From positions 1-15,241 of the forward strand of contig CAMJJO010000026.1 in the NCBI GenBank assembly GCA_946406095.1: 15,241 nucleotides of DNA. Reading direction: 5' to 3'. Positions 1-8,400 of the stretch are shown here, piece by piece. Origin of the DNA: an uncultured Bacteroidales bacterium (GTDB lineage: Bacteria; Bacteroidota; Bacteroidia; Bacteroidales; UBA932). A program made the position numbers and the translations under genes. Positions within the stretch are counted from its first letter, which is position 1. Each line of letters starts with the position of its first letter. The notes beneath the pieces were generated by a model that saw only the letters and a program-made list of their open reading frames with translations, was not told the DNA's origin and ran no database searches.

Positions 1-1769
1 TCTATGACGGAAACGGCAATCGTGTCCCCACCAGGGGATTCTTCTTCCCGGAGGCGGCCACGATGGGTGGAGTTGCGGGATTCCGGACCATCAGGTTCAA
101 TACCGTAGAACCTCTGGACGAGACTAAAACCCAGAAGATTAAAATAACCGGTCATACCCCGGGAAATCCTCAAGATCTTCGTCTATACAGAGAGGTGGAA
201 ATTACTCTTCAGAAAAAACAGCCGTTGACGGTCACTTGCACGGATCCGGTAATGACTGCTTCAAATGCGCAGGTCACCGTAAGGATAACCGTTCCTTCGG
301 AACTGCCGCAATCCATGTTCCCTCTGGATTTCATAGTTGAGCCCGAAGCCGGGACCCTTACGCCCGACATCTCGAAGAATGTTAACCTGCCTGTCGTTTC
401 GGGACGCTCGATAGCAACTACGGAATCGACATTCAAGGATACCCCGGCGTTCTACTACATCCGCACTTTGACCTGGGAGGAATTCTCCAGTTTGAGCGTC
501 AGCGAGGGCCAGCGCACATTCTATTGCTATTTCAAGTCCACGGTAGACGATAACGCCACGACCGTATGGGTCTATAATGAGTATTTCTCCAAGGCAAGTG
601 CATCCTTCACGAACAGGTATCCAATTTCAGTTACTTGCTCGACTCCGGTACTGGCTGCAGCCGATACACCTTTCGTCATTGCAATAAGCATCTATTCGAA
701 GATTCCGCAATCCAAGTTCCCGATGCGATTCAGCATCGAACCCGAATCAATGACCCTGACTCCGGACCTTTCGAAGAATGCGGATCTGGAAAGTGATGTT
801 ACCCATTTCGTAAAGACACTTACCTGGGATGCCTACAATCAACTGCCTGCAAGCGGGGAGATGCGCACGTTCAATTGTTATTTCAAGACTACTGTGGCTC
901 AAAGCGCTACCGATATCTGGATATCCAACGAGAATTTCGGCAGACAGAAAGTCTCCTTCGTGAATGAAGACCTTCCGTCAGTGCCGGACAATCATTTCTA
1001 TGTCTTTGCTATTGAGAATTGCACTGTCGCACTTGGCAATGCCGGCAAGTATAAGATTGATGACGGCGCATGGATTAACTTCTCTGCAAATCAGGTAATT
1101 GAACTGAATTCGGGTCAGAAGGTAAGTTTCTCTGTGGGCAGCAACAAGTCGAAAGTGACCGCATGGAATTCTCAGAACGGAAAAGGCAAATTCACTTGCT
1201 CCGGAGGCAAATTCAAAGTAGCCGGTAATATTGCTTCACTCGTAGTTGGTGACGATTACCCTGAAAAAGGCGAGGGTGTTATCGGCGCTATTTTCGTCGA
1301 TTTCTTTAAGGCACACGAGAACCTTGTGGACGCTTACGATCTGGAGTTACCGATGCTGACTGTAGCGGAGAACGCTTACAAGTCCATGTTCGACAGTTGC
1401 ATCAACCTGGAACGCGGACCTCAGCTCCTGCCGGCTACCTCTCTGGGTAAGACTTGCTACCGCAATATGTTCTACAACTGTGCTAAATTGGAGAATGCAC
1501 CCGTATTGGCTGCTACGAAGCTGAGCCAGGGGTGCTACCAGAGAATGTTCTATGGCTGCGAAAAAATCAACTATGTCAAGATGCTCGGCAAGGAGAACTA
1601 CCGCGATGACGAGTTTATCTCCGATGGCACGAACTGGCTAGGCGACGTTGCTCCAACAGGCGAACTCTGGCTGGACAAATCACTCAATCCTGTTACCAAT
1701 TACACGAGCAGCTGGAACAAGATCGTCCCTCAAGGATGGACCGTCAAGTATGTGGGTATAGACGACTAG
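1..1769 (+). CDS. BspA-like leucine-rich-repeat surface protein, 5' end outside window
   Basis: The reading frame is open from the first bases (frame of position 3), so the gene starts upstream; the Met at 63 is internal. Residues below count from that Met. Two tandem Ig-like repeats (about 54-185 and 187-302) share P-x-x-VTC near the start, a central PQSxFP...EP...TLTPDxSKN block and a late RTFxCYFK; the Cys pairs C59/C155 and C192/C272 could form disulfides. Residues 309-398 resemble the beta-rich segment that precedes BspA-type repeats in Bacteroidales proteins. Three degenerate LRR units follow (about 438-508, motif YxxMFYxCxxL...LPAT). The end (NWLGDV...GWTV) is typical of this family. 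No sorting signal is visible at the C terminus. Function is unknown; family members are usually exported and linked to adhesion. The gene looks more AT-rich than its neighbours. Confidence 0.85.
   Translation, partial: YDGNGNRVPTRGFFFPEAATMGGVAGFRTIRFNTVEPLDETKTQKIKITGHTPGNPQDLRLYREVEITLQKKQPLTVTCTDPVMTASNAQVTVRITVPSELPQSMFPLDFIVEPEAGTLTPDISKNVNLPVVSGRSIATTESTFKDTPAFYYIRTLTWEEFSSLSVSEGQRTFYCYFKSTVDDNATTVWVYNEYFSKASASFTNRYPISVTCSTPVLAAADTPFVIAISIYSKIPQSKFPMRFSIEPESMTLTPDLSKNADLESDVTHFVKTLTWDAYNQLPASGEMRTFNCYFKTTVAQSATDIWISNENFGRQKVSFVNEDLPSVPDNHFYVFAIENCTVALGNAGKYKIDDGAWINFSANQVIELNSGQKVSFSVGSNKSKVTAWNSQNGKGKFTCSGGKFKVAGNIASLVVGDDYPEKGEGVIGAIFVDFFKAHENLVDAYDLELPMLTVAENAYKSMFDSCINLERGPQLLPATSLGKTCYRNMFYNCAKLENAPVLAATKLSQGCYQRMFYGCEKINYVKMLGKENYRDDEFISDGTNWLGDVAPTGELWLDKSLNPVTNYTSSWNKIVPQGWTVKYVGIDD
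222..617 (+). repeat. Protein-level tandem repeat, copy 1 (Cys-bearing Ig-like unit)
   Basis: This is the first of two adjacent homologous units in the surface protein, about 132 residues. It shares with copy 2 the VTC start, the PQSxFP and TLTPDxSKN blocks, a TLTW motif and the RTFxCYFK motif. It carries about 16 more residues than copy 2, around the loop after SKN. The repeat is clear at protein level and diverged at DNA level. Confidence 0.75.
621..968 (+). repeat. Protein-level tandem repeat, copy 2 (Cys-bearing Ig-like unit)
   Basis: This is the second unit, about 116 residues. It repeats VTC, PQSxFP, TLTPDxSKN, TLTW and RTFxCYFK in the same order as copy 1, with two conserved cysteines about 80 residues apart. 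The segment between SKN and TLTW is shorter than in copy 1. Confidence 0.75.
1374..1586 (+). repeat. BspA-type leucine-rich repeats (three degenerate units)
   Basis: The units begin AYKSMFDSC, YRNMFYNC and YQRMFYGC at a period of about 26-28 residues. The first two contain an LPAT/LAAT-like segment. This matches the MFYGC...LPATTLA repeat common in Bacteroidales surface proteins, here reduced to three imperfect copies. Confidence 0.7.
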
Positions 1770-1790
1770 TAGTATAGTTTGATACCGCTA

Positions 1791-1821
1791 TTTCATTTTT
1801 GCTCGTTTTATACTATTTTTG
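1791..1821 (+). promoter_or_regulatory. Candidate Bacteroidota promoter for yicC-glnN
   Basis: A perfect TAnnTTTG -7 box, TATTTTTG, lies at 1814-1821. A TTTC at 1791-1794 sits 19 bp upstream in the place of the -33 TTTG box. The predicted start near 1828 gives a leader of about 15 nt before the ATG at 1843. Confidence 0.5.
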
Positions 1822-1842
1822 CGGGATAGAACCCACTTTATT

Positions 1843-2745
1843 ATGATCAAATCCATGACAGGCTACGGCAAGGCAGAAGTGAATCTGGCTGCCGGCAAGC
1901 TGACTATTGAAATCCGTACGCTCAATTCCAAGAGCGCGGACATCAGCATCAAATCTTCCCTTCTTCCCAAAGACAAGGACCTTCTGGTCCGGCAGAAGAT
2001 TGCGGAGCGTCTGGTGAGGGGGACCATCGATGTCTATCTGACTTTCGAAGCGGCAGCTTCGGACAACGCCAAGGTCATCGATGCTGCGTTGGTGCTGGAT
2101 TACTACACCCAGGTGCAGCAGATTCGCAGCGGCCTGCCTGGATTTGCGATGGGTTCCATGGAAGCGAACGACAGGATGAACAACGAGATCCTCGCTTCGG
2201 TGCTCCGTTTTCCGGACGTGATTGCCGCAAAGAAGGATGATATCATAAACGAGGCCAACTGGCCGGATGTGGAAGCGGCTTTCGACGCTGTCCTGGATGA
2301 GGTGGACAAATATCGCCAGCACGAGGGAGAGGCTCTGTATAAGGATGTTACGAGCCGTGTGCAGAACATCCTGGACCTGGAGAACGAAGTCGAGGCCAAT
2401 GAAGGGGAGAGGGTGCAGGCCGTGCGTGAAAGAATCCTGAAGGCGGCCGAGGAACTGAACGTGAAACTCGACAAGGAACGTTTCGAGCAGGAGATGATCT
2501 TCTGGCTGGAGAAGTTCGACATCAACGAAGAGAAAGTGCGTCTGCGCCAGCATTGCGCCTATTTCAAAGACACCATCGACGGCGAGCCTTATCCCGGCAA
2601 GAAGCTTGGATTCATAATCCAGGAGATGGGCCGGGAGATAAATACCACCGGTTCAAAGGCAAACAATGCCGCAATCCAGAAAGCGGTCGTCCGGATGAAG
2701 GACGAACTTGAAAAGATTCGCGAACAATCTATGAATATACTCTGA
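1843..2745 (+). CDS. yicC: YicC/YloC-family endoribonuclease
   Basis: The 300-residue product is a YicC-family protein, known in other bacteria as an endoribonuclease acting in RNA turnover in the cytoplasm. The start at 1843 was chosen because MIKSMTGYGKA is the family's canonical N terminus; the in-frame TTG at 1819 lies inside the predicted -7 box. The YicC N-terminal domain covers about residues 1-155. The C-terminal DUF1732 domain has the signature DINEEKVRLRQH, then GFIIQEMGREINTTGSKANN, and ends with the usual KIREQ segment. The middle (about 155-230) is charged and helical, probably coiled coil. Length is normal. The gene is 2 bp upstream of glnN, so the two are probably co-transcribed. 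In many Bacteroidota yicC precedes guanylate kinase (gmk), which is absent here. Confidence 0.92.
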   Translation: MIKSMTGYGKAEVNLAAGKLTIEIRTLNSKSADISIKSSLLPKDKDLLVRQKIAERLVRGTIDVYLTFEAAASDNAKVIDAALVLDYYTQVQQIRSGLPGFAMGSMEANDRMNNEILASVLRFPDVIAAKKDDIINEANWPDVEAAFDAVLDEVDKYRQHEGEALYKDVTSRVQNILDLENEVEANEGERVQAVRERILKAAEELNVKLDKERFEQEMIFWLEKFDINEEKVRLRQHCAYFKDTIDGEPYPGKKLGFIIQEMGREINTTGSKANNAAIQKAVVRMKDELEKIREQSMNIL

Positions 2746-2747
2746 TT

Positions 2748-4925
2748 ATGGGTAGCTTAAGATCCAAGATCATCCTGGATGCCTTCAAGAAGAAGGCAAT
2801 AGAGATGCCTGCTCCTGAAAGCGAGGTCTCACGCTGGTTCGGCGAGCTTGTCTTCACGAGAGACAAGATGCGCCGTTATCTTGACCCTGAAACCTTCGAC
2901 GCCCTCGCCAAGTGCATCGACGAAGGCAGTTCGCTGGATCAGGATACTGCCGACAAAGTAGCGGCCGGAATGAAGAAATGGGCGCTGGAGCACGGCGTGA
3001 CTCATATCACCCACTGGTTCCAGCCGCTCACCGACGGAACGGCGGAAAAGCACGATTCCCTTATCGACTACGATGGAAAGGGGGGAGTGATCGAGACCTT
3101 CACCGGCAAATCGCTCGTGCAGCAGGAGCCGGATGCGTCTAGCTTTCCAAACGGTGGCATCCGTGCAACCTTCGAGGCGCGCGGCTACACCGCCTGGGAT
3201 CCTGCATCCCCTGTCTTCATCCAGGACGATACCCTCTGCATCCCTACCGTTTTCGTGGCTTATACCGGCGAGGCGCTGGATTTCAAGACCCCGCTCAAGC
3301 GTGCCATCAAGGCCGTAGGAGATGCTGCGCTGCCCATCTGCAATCTCTTCGATCCCAATGTAAAGAAGGTTTTCGCATATCTTGGGTGGGAACAGGAGTA
3401 CTTCCTGGTGGATGAAGATATCTACGCCGCCCGCCCGGACCTGATGATTACCGGCCGCACCCTGATGGGGCATGAGTCCAGCAAGAACCAGCAGCTGGAC
3501 GACCATTATTTCGGGGCGATCCCGTCCCGCGTGGCCGCCTTTATGAAAGACCTCGAAACCGAAGGATACAAGCTTGGCATCCCGCTGAAAACCAGGCATA
3601 AGGAGGTTGCGCCCAACCAGTTCGAGTTCGCTCCTATCTATGGCGAGATGAACCTGGCGAACGACCAGAACCAGCAGATAATGAACATCATGCACAAGGT
3701 CGCGCGGAAGCACGGGTTTGTGGTGCTGCTTCACGAGAAACCTTTCGCCGGCGTGAACGGAAGCGGCAAGCATAACAACTGGAGCCTGGGCACCGACACC
3801 GGAGTGAATCTCTTTGCTCCCGGGAAGGATGCTCTGGGCAACCTGCAGTTCGTTACCTTCTTCGTCAATACACTCTATGCGGTCCAGAGACACAATGGCC
3901 TGCTCAAGGCATCCATCGCTTCTGCCACCAATGCCCATCGTCTCGGTGCCAACGAGGCTCCTCCGGCAATCGTGTCCGCTTTCCTCGGCCGTGCGATGAA
4001 CGAGGTGCTTCACAAACTTGTAGAGTTGCCTTCAGGCACTCCTATCGAGATAGCCGGCAAGAAGGGTGCATCCGTGGGGGCCATCGGCATCCCTCAGATC
4101 TTCCTGGACAATACCGACCGCAACCGCACATCGCCTTTCGCTTTTACCGGAAACAGGTTCGAGTTCCGTGCCGTGGGCTCCAGCGCGAACTGCGCCGGGG
4201 CGATGATTACGCTCAATACCGCCGTGGCGGAGCAGCTGCTGGATTTCAAGGCAGCTTTGGATACGGAACTTGCTGCCGGCAAGGCCCTGGACATAGCCGT
4301 GATGGATGTGCTCAAGCCTCTCATTTCCAAGATTTTGGATGTGGTCTGCTTCGATGGCAACGGCTATTCCGAGGAGTGGAAGAAAGAGGCTGCCAGGCGC
4401 GGACTGGACACCGAATCCATAGTGCCCAGAATGCATCAGGAATATGTGAAGGAGGATTCGGTGAAGATGTTCACCCGTTGCGGAGTGCTGTCCGAGAGGG
4501 AACTGCATGCCCGCAATGAGGTTAAGCTGGAAACATATGTCAAGAAGATCCAGATAGAAGCCCGGGTCATGGGCCGTATGGCGCTCAATCACATCATCCC
4601 GGCGGCGCTGGAATATCAGACCCGTCTGCTCCAGAACGCATCTCTCCAGAAAGAATTGCTCGGGGCCGATGCTCCCGCAGTGGAGATTGATCTGGCCAGG
4701 CAGATATCCTCCCTGGTTGCCGATATCCGCCGCAAGGTGGACGAGATAACGGAGGCGCGTAAAAAGGCGAACAAACTGGAGGATGCCTTCGAGAAAGCGC
4801 TGGCCTACAGTGCAATAGCGGATTTGCTGCCTGGTATCAGAAAGCCAATCGACGACCTCGAGGAGATCGTCGATAATGCAAGCTGGCCTCTGCCGAAGTA
4901 CAGGGAGATGCTCTTTATTTCTTAG
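2748..4925 (+). CDS. glnN: Glutamine synthetase type III
   Basis: The 725-residue product is a type III glutamine synthetase, making glutamine from glutamate, ammonia and ATP in the cytoplasm; length matches the family (about 700-730). The N-terminal beta-grasp region contains THWFQPLTDGTAEKHDS (about 88-104) and QQEPDASSFPNGG (125-137). Catalytic-domain signatures are WEQEYFLVD (214-222, metal-binding Glu), HKEVAPNQFEFAPI (284-297), NGSGKHNNWSLGTDTG (337-352), ANEAPPAI (401-408) and DRNRTSPFAFTGNRFEFR (457-474). A long helical C-terminal region (about 590-700) is typical of this type. The start lies 2 bp after the yicC stop, which suggests one operon. The last 11 bp overlap the end of the opposite-strand GH3 gene, so there is no room for an intergenic terminator. 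No PII or ammonium-transporter gene is nearby. Confidence 0.97.
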   Translation: MGSLRSKIILDAFKKKAIEMPAPESEVSRWFGELVFTRDKMRRYLDPETFDALAKCIDEGSSLDQDTADKVAAGMKKWALEHGVTHITHWFQPLTDGTAEKHDSLIDYDGKGGVIETFTGKSLVQQEPDASSFPNGGIRATFEARGYTAWDPASPVFIQDDTLCIPTVFVAYTGEALDFKTPLKRAIKAVGDAALPICNLFDPNVKKVFAYLGWEQEYFLVDEDIYAARPDLMITGRTLMGHESSKNQQLDDHYFGAIPSRVAAFMKDLETEGYKLGIPLKTRHKEVAPNQFEFAPIYGEMNLANDQNQQIMNIMHKVARKHGFVVLLHEKPFAGVNGSGKHNNWSLGTDTGVNLFAPGKDALGNLQFVTFFVNTLYAVQRHNGLLKASIASATNAHRLGANEAPPAIVSAFLGRAMNEVLHKLVELPSGTPIEIAGKKGASVGAIGIPQIFLDNTDRNRTSPFAFTGNRFEFRAVGSSANCAGAMITLNTAVAEQLLDFKAALDTELAAGKALDIAVMDVLKPLISKILDVVCFDGNGYSEEWKKEAARRGLDTESIVPRMHQEYVKEDSVKMFTRCGVLSERELHARNEVKLETYVKKIQIEARVMGRMALNHIIPAALEYQTRLLQNASLQKELLGADAPAVEIDLARQISSLVADIRRKVDEITEARKKANKLEDAFEKALAYSAIADLLPGIRKPIDDLEEIVDNASWPLPKYREMLFIS

Positions 4926-7188
4926 GCTCGCATGCGCGGCTGACGGGGTAGTTCTTTGCAGAACCTATTTTGAACGGGGCCTCTGAACGGGGCTCCGTTA
5001 CGTTTGCCCCGAAGTAAGCCTTGTATGTGCCCTTGGCCGTCTCCCAGCGGGATTTTTCGCTATTGAAAGAGGCAAGCTGGCGCACTGGCACAGTGAAGGT
5101 AAGGGTCTCGCTTTCACCGGGTTGGAGAAGTTTTGTCTTGCCGAATTCCTTTAGTTCTTTGGCGGGTTTGTCCTTGAAACTGCCCAGAGGGGCGTTCACA
5201 TAGAATCCGACCGCTTCTTTGCCGGCCACCTTGCCGGTGTTGGTGACGGTGACGGATGCGATGACCTTATCTCCCTTCACTTTGACTACAGGGCTTGAAT
5301 ACTTGAATTCAGTATAGCTGAGCCCGAATCCGAAAGGATAGGAAACAGGTTTGTTCTGGGTGCTGAACCAGCGATATCCGACGTAAATGCCTTCTGTGTA
5401 GTCGGTGTAGGCAATGTTCTTGAGAGGCAGGCCGCGGCGTTCCGGATGCACGGCGCTCTCATTCGCCTTGTCGCTGATAAAGTTGTAGGGGAAGTCCTCG
5501 GCTCCGGGAGCGTCGAAGTAGTCTATGGGGAAGGTCATCGGGAGCCTTCCGGAAGGGCTCACCTTGCCGGTGAGAACGTCCGCAATGGCATTTCCGGCTT
5601 CTTCGCCGGGGAGCCATGCGCAGAGGATTGCATCCGGCAGGTAGCTCCAGGATGCGGTTTCGACAGGGGCGCAGATGTTAAGCACCACAATGACTTTCTT
5701 GCCGGCGGCCTGGTAGACCTCGCATACATTTTCAAGAAGGTTCTTTTCATTCTCCTGAATAAGGAAATCCTGGCTCAGGATACGGTCGCGTGCCTCTCCG
5801 GAGGTGCGTCCGATGGTGATGACGGCGTAATCGCTGCGCTTGGCTGTTTCTTCGATCAGGCTGCGGGTAATCTCCAGCTCGGGCTTCTGTGCGTGTCCTA
5901 CGTGAACGCTGACCTTGTGGTTGCTGACGAGGTCTTCGCTGATGAATGCCGCGTAGTTCTTGTAGAGTTTCTGGAGTTTGGCATCCACTTTTATTCCGGC
6001 CGCCTCCAGGCCTTCATCCAGCTGACGGACATAGGGGCAGAACACGAATGCCGCACCGTTGCCGCCGGGAATCATATCATATGAATAGACTCCGAACAGG
6101 GCTGCGTCACCCTTCGCCAAAGGCAGCGCACCGTTATTCTTGAGGAGAACCATTCCGTCGGCCGCAAGCTCCCTGGCTGCCTTGGCGCCTGCTTCCAGGT
6201 CCGGCTTGAGGGTGCGCTTGTTGCCCTGGAAGGTGGGGGTCTTCACAATGAGTTCCAGAAGAGTGGAGACGCAGAGGTCGAGGTCTTCCATCTTGAGGCT
6301 GCCGTCCTTCAGGCACTCGAGGATGTGTTCGGTCTGCACGGGGTGGCCTCCCATCAGCAGGTCGGAGCGTGCGTGCAGCTGCTTGGGAGTGTTGCGCTTG
6401 CCGGTCCAATCCGTCATCACCAGGCCCTTGAAGCCGAAGTCCTTGCGGAGGATATCGGTCAGCAGGTCGTGGCTTTCCTGGGTGTATTCTCCGTTCAGGT
6501 AGTTGTAGGAGGACATAATCGTCCAAGGCTGGGAGTCCCTGACGCAGAGCTCGAAGGCCTTGATATAGAGTTCCCTCAGGGTTCTGGTGTCCATGCGGGA
6601 ATCCCCGTCCAGGCGGTTGGTTTCCTGGTTGTTCGCAGCGAAGTGCTTCGCGGACGTGCCGACGCCCTTGTCCTGCACCCCGTTGACATATGCGGCGGCA
6701 ATCAGGCCGGTGAGCACCGGATCCTCCGAGAAATACTCGAAGTTCCTGCCGTTCAGGGGGTTGCGCAGGAGATTCATTCCAGGGCCGAGGATTATGTCGT
6801 TGCCCATAGCGAGGCTTTCGTTTCCGATTACCTGGCCAATTTCATAAGCGGTCGCCTTGTTCCAGGACGCGGCTGCAAGAAGCCCTCCGGGGAGGCTGGT
6901 AGTGGCATTCTTGTCCAGCCTGATGCCGAGGGGGCCGTCCATCAGGATTATGGGAGGTATGCCGAGGCGGGGGATGGCGTAGGTGATGCCTCCGGTGCCG
7001 GGCAGGTACAGATCCTTATACGGGGGTACGTTCCTGTCCCTCACTCCCACTACGAACGCCGCCTTTTCTTCGGCGGTCATAGCCTTGACTATCTGGGGGA
7101 TATTGTCTTTGGTCAGCTTGGGTTGTGCTGAAAGAGCCGCTCCGGCAAGTGCCAGGCAGCAAAATGAAATCAAAAACTTCCTGATCAT
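4915..7188 (-). CDS. Secreted glycoside hydrolase family 3 (beta-glucosidase-like)
   Basis: The 757-residue product is a GH3 enzyme that probably removes terminal sugars from beta-linked oligosaccharides in the periplasm. Residues 1-20 form a signal peptide (cleavage likely after ALSA) with no lipobox. The (beta/alpha)8 domain has LGIPPIILMDGP (75-86), KHFAANNQE (181-189) and VMTDW with the nucleophile D260. The alpha/beta sandwich domain (about 340-560) has GRTSGEARDR, in which E465 matches the acid/base Glu of the EGxDR motif. SYPFGFGLSYT (616-626) leads into a fibronectin III-like domain (about 640-710). No PA14 insertion is present. Architecture resembles BglB-type beta-glucosidases; exact substrate cannot be read from sequence. 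The ATG overlaps the ROK gene stop (ATGA), so translation is coupled and the sugar-responsive regulator probably controls this enzyme. Confidence 0.93.
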   Translation of the reverse strand: MIRKFLISFCCLALAGAALSAQPKLTKDNIPQIVKAMTAEEKAAFVVGVRDRNVPPYKDLYLPGTGGITYAIPRLGIPPIILMDGPLGIRLDKNATTSLPGGLLAAASWNKATAYEIGQVIGNESLAMGNDIILGPGMNLLRNPLNGRNFEYFSEDPVLTGLIAAAYVNGVQDKGVGTSAKHFAANNQETNRLDGDSRMDTRTLRELYIKAFELCVRDSQPWTIMSSYNYLNGEYTQESHDLLTDILRKDFGFKGLVMTDWTGKRNTPKQLHARSDLLMGGHPVQTEHILECLKDGSLKMEDLDLCVSTLLELIVKTPTFQGNKRTLKPDLEAGAKAARELAADGMVLLKNNGALPLAKGDAALFGVYSYDMIPGGNGAAFVFCPYVRQLDEGLEAAGIKVDAKLQKLYKNYAAFISEDLVSNHKVSVHVGHAQKPELEITRSLIEETAKRSDYAVITIGRTSGEARDRILSQDFLIQENEKNLLENVCEVYQAAGKKVIVVLNICAPVETASWSYLPDAILCAWLPGEEAGNAIADVLTGKVSPSGRLPMTFPIDYFDAPGAEDFPYNFISDKANESAVHPERRGLPLKNIAYTDYTEGIYVGYRWFSTQNKPVSYPFGFGLSYTEFKYSSPVVKVKGDKVIASVTVTNTGKVAGKEAVGFYVNAPLGSFKDKPAKELKEFGKTKLLQPGESETLTFTVPVRQLASFNSEKSRWETAKGTYKAYFGANVTEPRSEAPFKIGSAKNYPVSRACEPKK

Positions 7189-8351
7189 ATTTGGTTGAGA
7201 TATTTGCTTCGTGAAAGCAGGCAGTTTCCTATGGCACCGGCACTGCGGCCGAGTTTGGAGAATCGGATCTTGGTGTCTGCGATGACCTTGCTGAGGGAAT
7301 ACTTGTTGACCGCGGTGCGGATGGGCAGCATCAGATAGTCTTTGCCGACTATCAGCCGCCCGCCTATCACCACCAGCCCGGGGTTGAACAGGTTGATGAG
7401 GCCTGCCAGGCCGCGGCCGAGGGTCTCGCCGATGGCGCCGATGCCTTCGATGGCCAGCACATCTTCGTCTTCCACCGCATCCAGCACGTTCTGAAGGGTG
7501 ATTTCCCCGTTATCTTTGTAGATGTTGTAGAGCGATGACCGGCGGCCTTCCTTGAGTTTGCCGACAATCCAGCGGGTGAGGGCAGAGCCGGACGCTCCGG
7601 TCTCCAGGCATCCTACCTTGCCGCAACGGCAGATGATATCGTTTTCGAGAAGGGGCACGTGCCCGAATTCTCCCGAGAAACCGGATTTGCCGTAATAGAG
7701 CTTGCCATCCAGGATCATACCCATTCCGAGCCCCCAGCTGAGGTTGACGAAGAGCATGTCCGGGTCGGCATCCTTCCCGAGCATCATGTATTCGCCGTAG
7801 GTCATTGCACGGGAGTCGTTCTCGATGCTGACCGGTGTGCCCAGTTCGCGCTGGAAGATGTCCTTGAGTGGGATGTCGTCGCTCACGAAATACGAGAGGC
7901 TGAACCCTTTCTCGGGATTGACCCTGCCGGTTAGGCTGATGCCTATGCCGAGGACCTTGCTCCAGGGGATGCCGGAGCCGGATACTTCCTCTTTGATTTT
8001 CTTGCAGATGGTGCGGAAAGAATCTGCGTTGGCCTCAAGCACGAAGGAGATGTCCTGGATGAAGAACTTGAGACTCCCGGTAAAATCCGCGATGGCGATA
8101 TGGATGTGCTGACGGGCTACGTCGACGCCCACGAAGTACCCCGCTTCCGGGTTCAGGCCGAACGTGTTGGGCCTCCTGCCGCCGCTGGTGCCGACTTTGC
8201 CCTTCTCCGTGAGAAAGCCCTCGGAGATGAGTTCTGCGACCAGTTTGGTGACGGTGGGCACGCTGATTGCGAGCTCCCGGCTGAAATCGGCTATGCTGCA
8301 GTCACCGTTTTTAATGCATAGTTCTATTATACCTTTTTGGGCTGCTGTCAT
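7185..8351 (-). CDS. ROK-family transcriptional regulator
   Basis: The 388-residue product has an N-terminal winged helix-turn-helix (about 5-52; SIADFSRELAISVPTVTKLV carries the recognition helix) joined to a ROK sugar-binding domain, as in NagC, Mlc and XylR. The ROK part has ENDSRA (177-182), the glycine-rich LSWGLGMGMILDG (204-216), SGEFGH (226-231) and the zinc motif CRCGKVGCLE (241-250), with H231. The DxGxT phosphate motif expected at about 77-81 reads DVARQ, so kinase activity is unlikely and a repressor role is favoured. The ATG at 8351 is the first in frame after an in-frame stop. It is the promoter-proximal gene of a two-gene unit with the GH3 gene (4-bp overlap), which suggests control of glycoside use, and its promoter overlaps that of the opposite operon. 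Confidence 0.92.
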   Translation of the reverse strand: MTAAQKGIIELCIKNGDCSIADFSRELAISVPTVTKLVAELISEGFLTEKGKVGTSGGRRPNTFGLNPEAGYFVGVDVARQHIHIAIADFTGSLKFFIQDISFVLEANADSFRTICKKIKEEVSGSGIPWSKVLGIGISLTGRVNPEKGFSLSYFVSDDIPLKDIFQRELGTPVSIENDSRAMTYGEYMMLGKDADPDMLFVNLSWGLGMGMILDGKLYYGKSGFSGEFGHVPLLENDIICRCGKVGCLETGASGSALTRWIVGKLKEGRRSSLYNIYKDNGEITLQNVLDAVEDEDVLAIEGIGAIGETLGRGLAGLINLFNPGLVVIGGRLIVGKDYLMLPIRTAVNKYSLSKVIADTKIRFSKLGRSAGAIGNCLLSRSKYLNQI

Positions 8352-8369
8352 AAGTCTTAGCGTTCGATA

Positions 8370-8400
8370 TTACAAATCTAACAAATATTTAGTACTTTTG
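8370..8400 (+). promoter_or_regulatory. Candidate promoter for sensor-trkH-helicase-peptidase operon
   Basis: A perfect TAnnTTTG box (TACTTTTG) lies at 8393-8400. A weak -33 candidate, TTAC, is at 8370-8373 with a 19-bp spacer. The leader from about 8407 to the ATG at 8427 is nearly all A/T and has no Shine-Dalgarno sequence, as is usual in Bacteroidota. A 12-bp perfect palindrome of six T then six A is at 8406-8417. Confidence 0.45.

Noticed and set aside
1755..1800. Possible terminator after the surface protein gene (GGTAT/ATACC with a T run)
   Set aside because: The stem is only 5 bp with a 22-nt loop, too weak to call.
1819..1842. Upstream TTG start for yicC
   Set aside because: The TTG lies in the predicted -7 box, and the family N terminus MIKSMTGYGKA begins at the ATG at 1843.
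2829..4013. 394-residue open frame antisense to glnN
   Set aside because: It is opposite a strongly conserved glutamine synthetase and has no family signature.
4971..4993. Two copies of TGAACGGGGC, with a small AACGG/CCGTT hairpin
   Set aside because: It is a short repeat inside the GH3 coding sequence, not followed by a T tract, and probably chance.
6325..7131. 268-residue plus-strand frame inside the GH3 gene
   Set aside because: It is antisense to the conserved GH3 catalytic domain and shows no independent motif or promoter.
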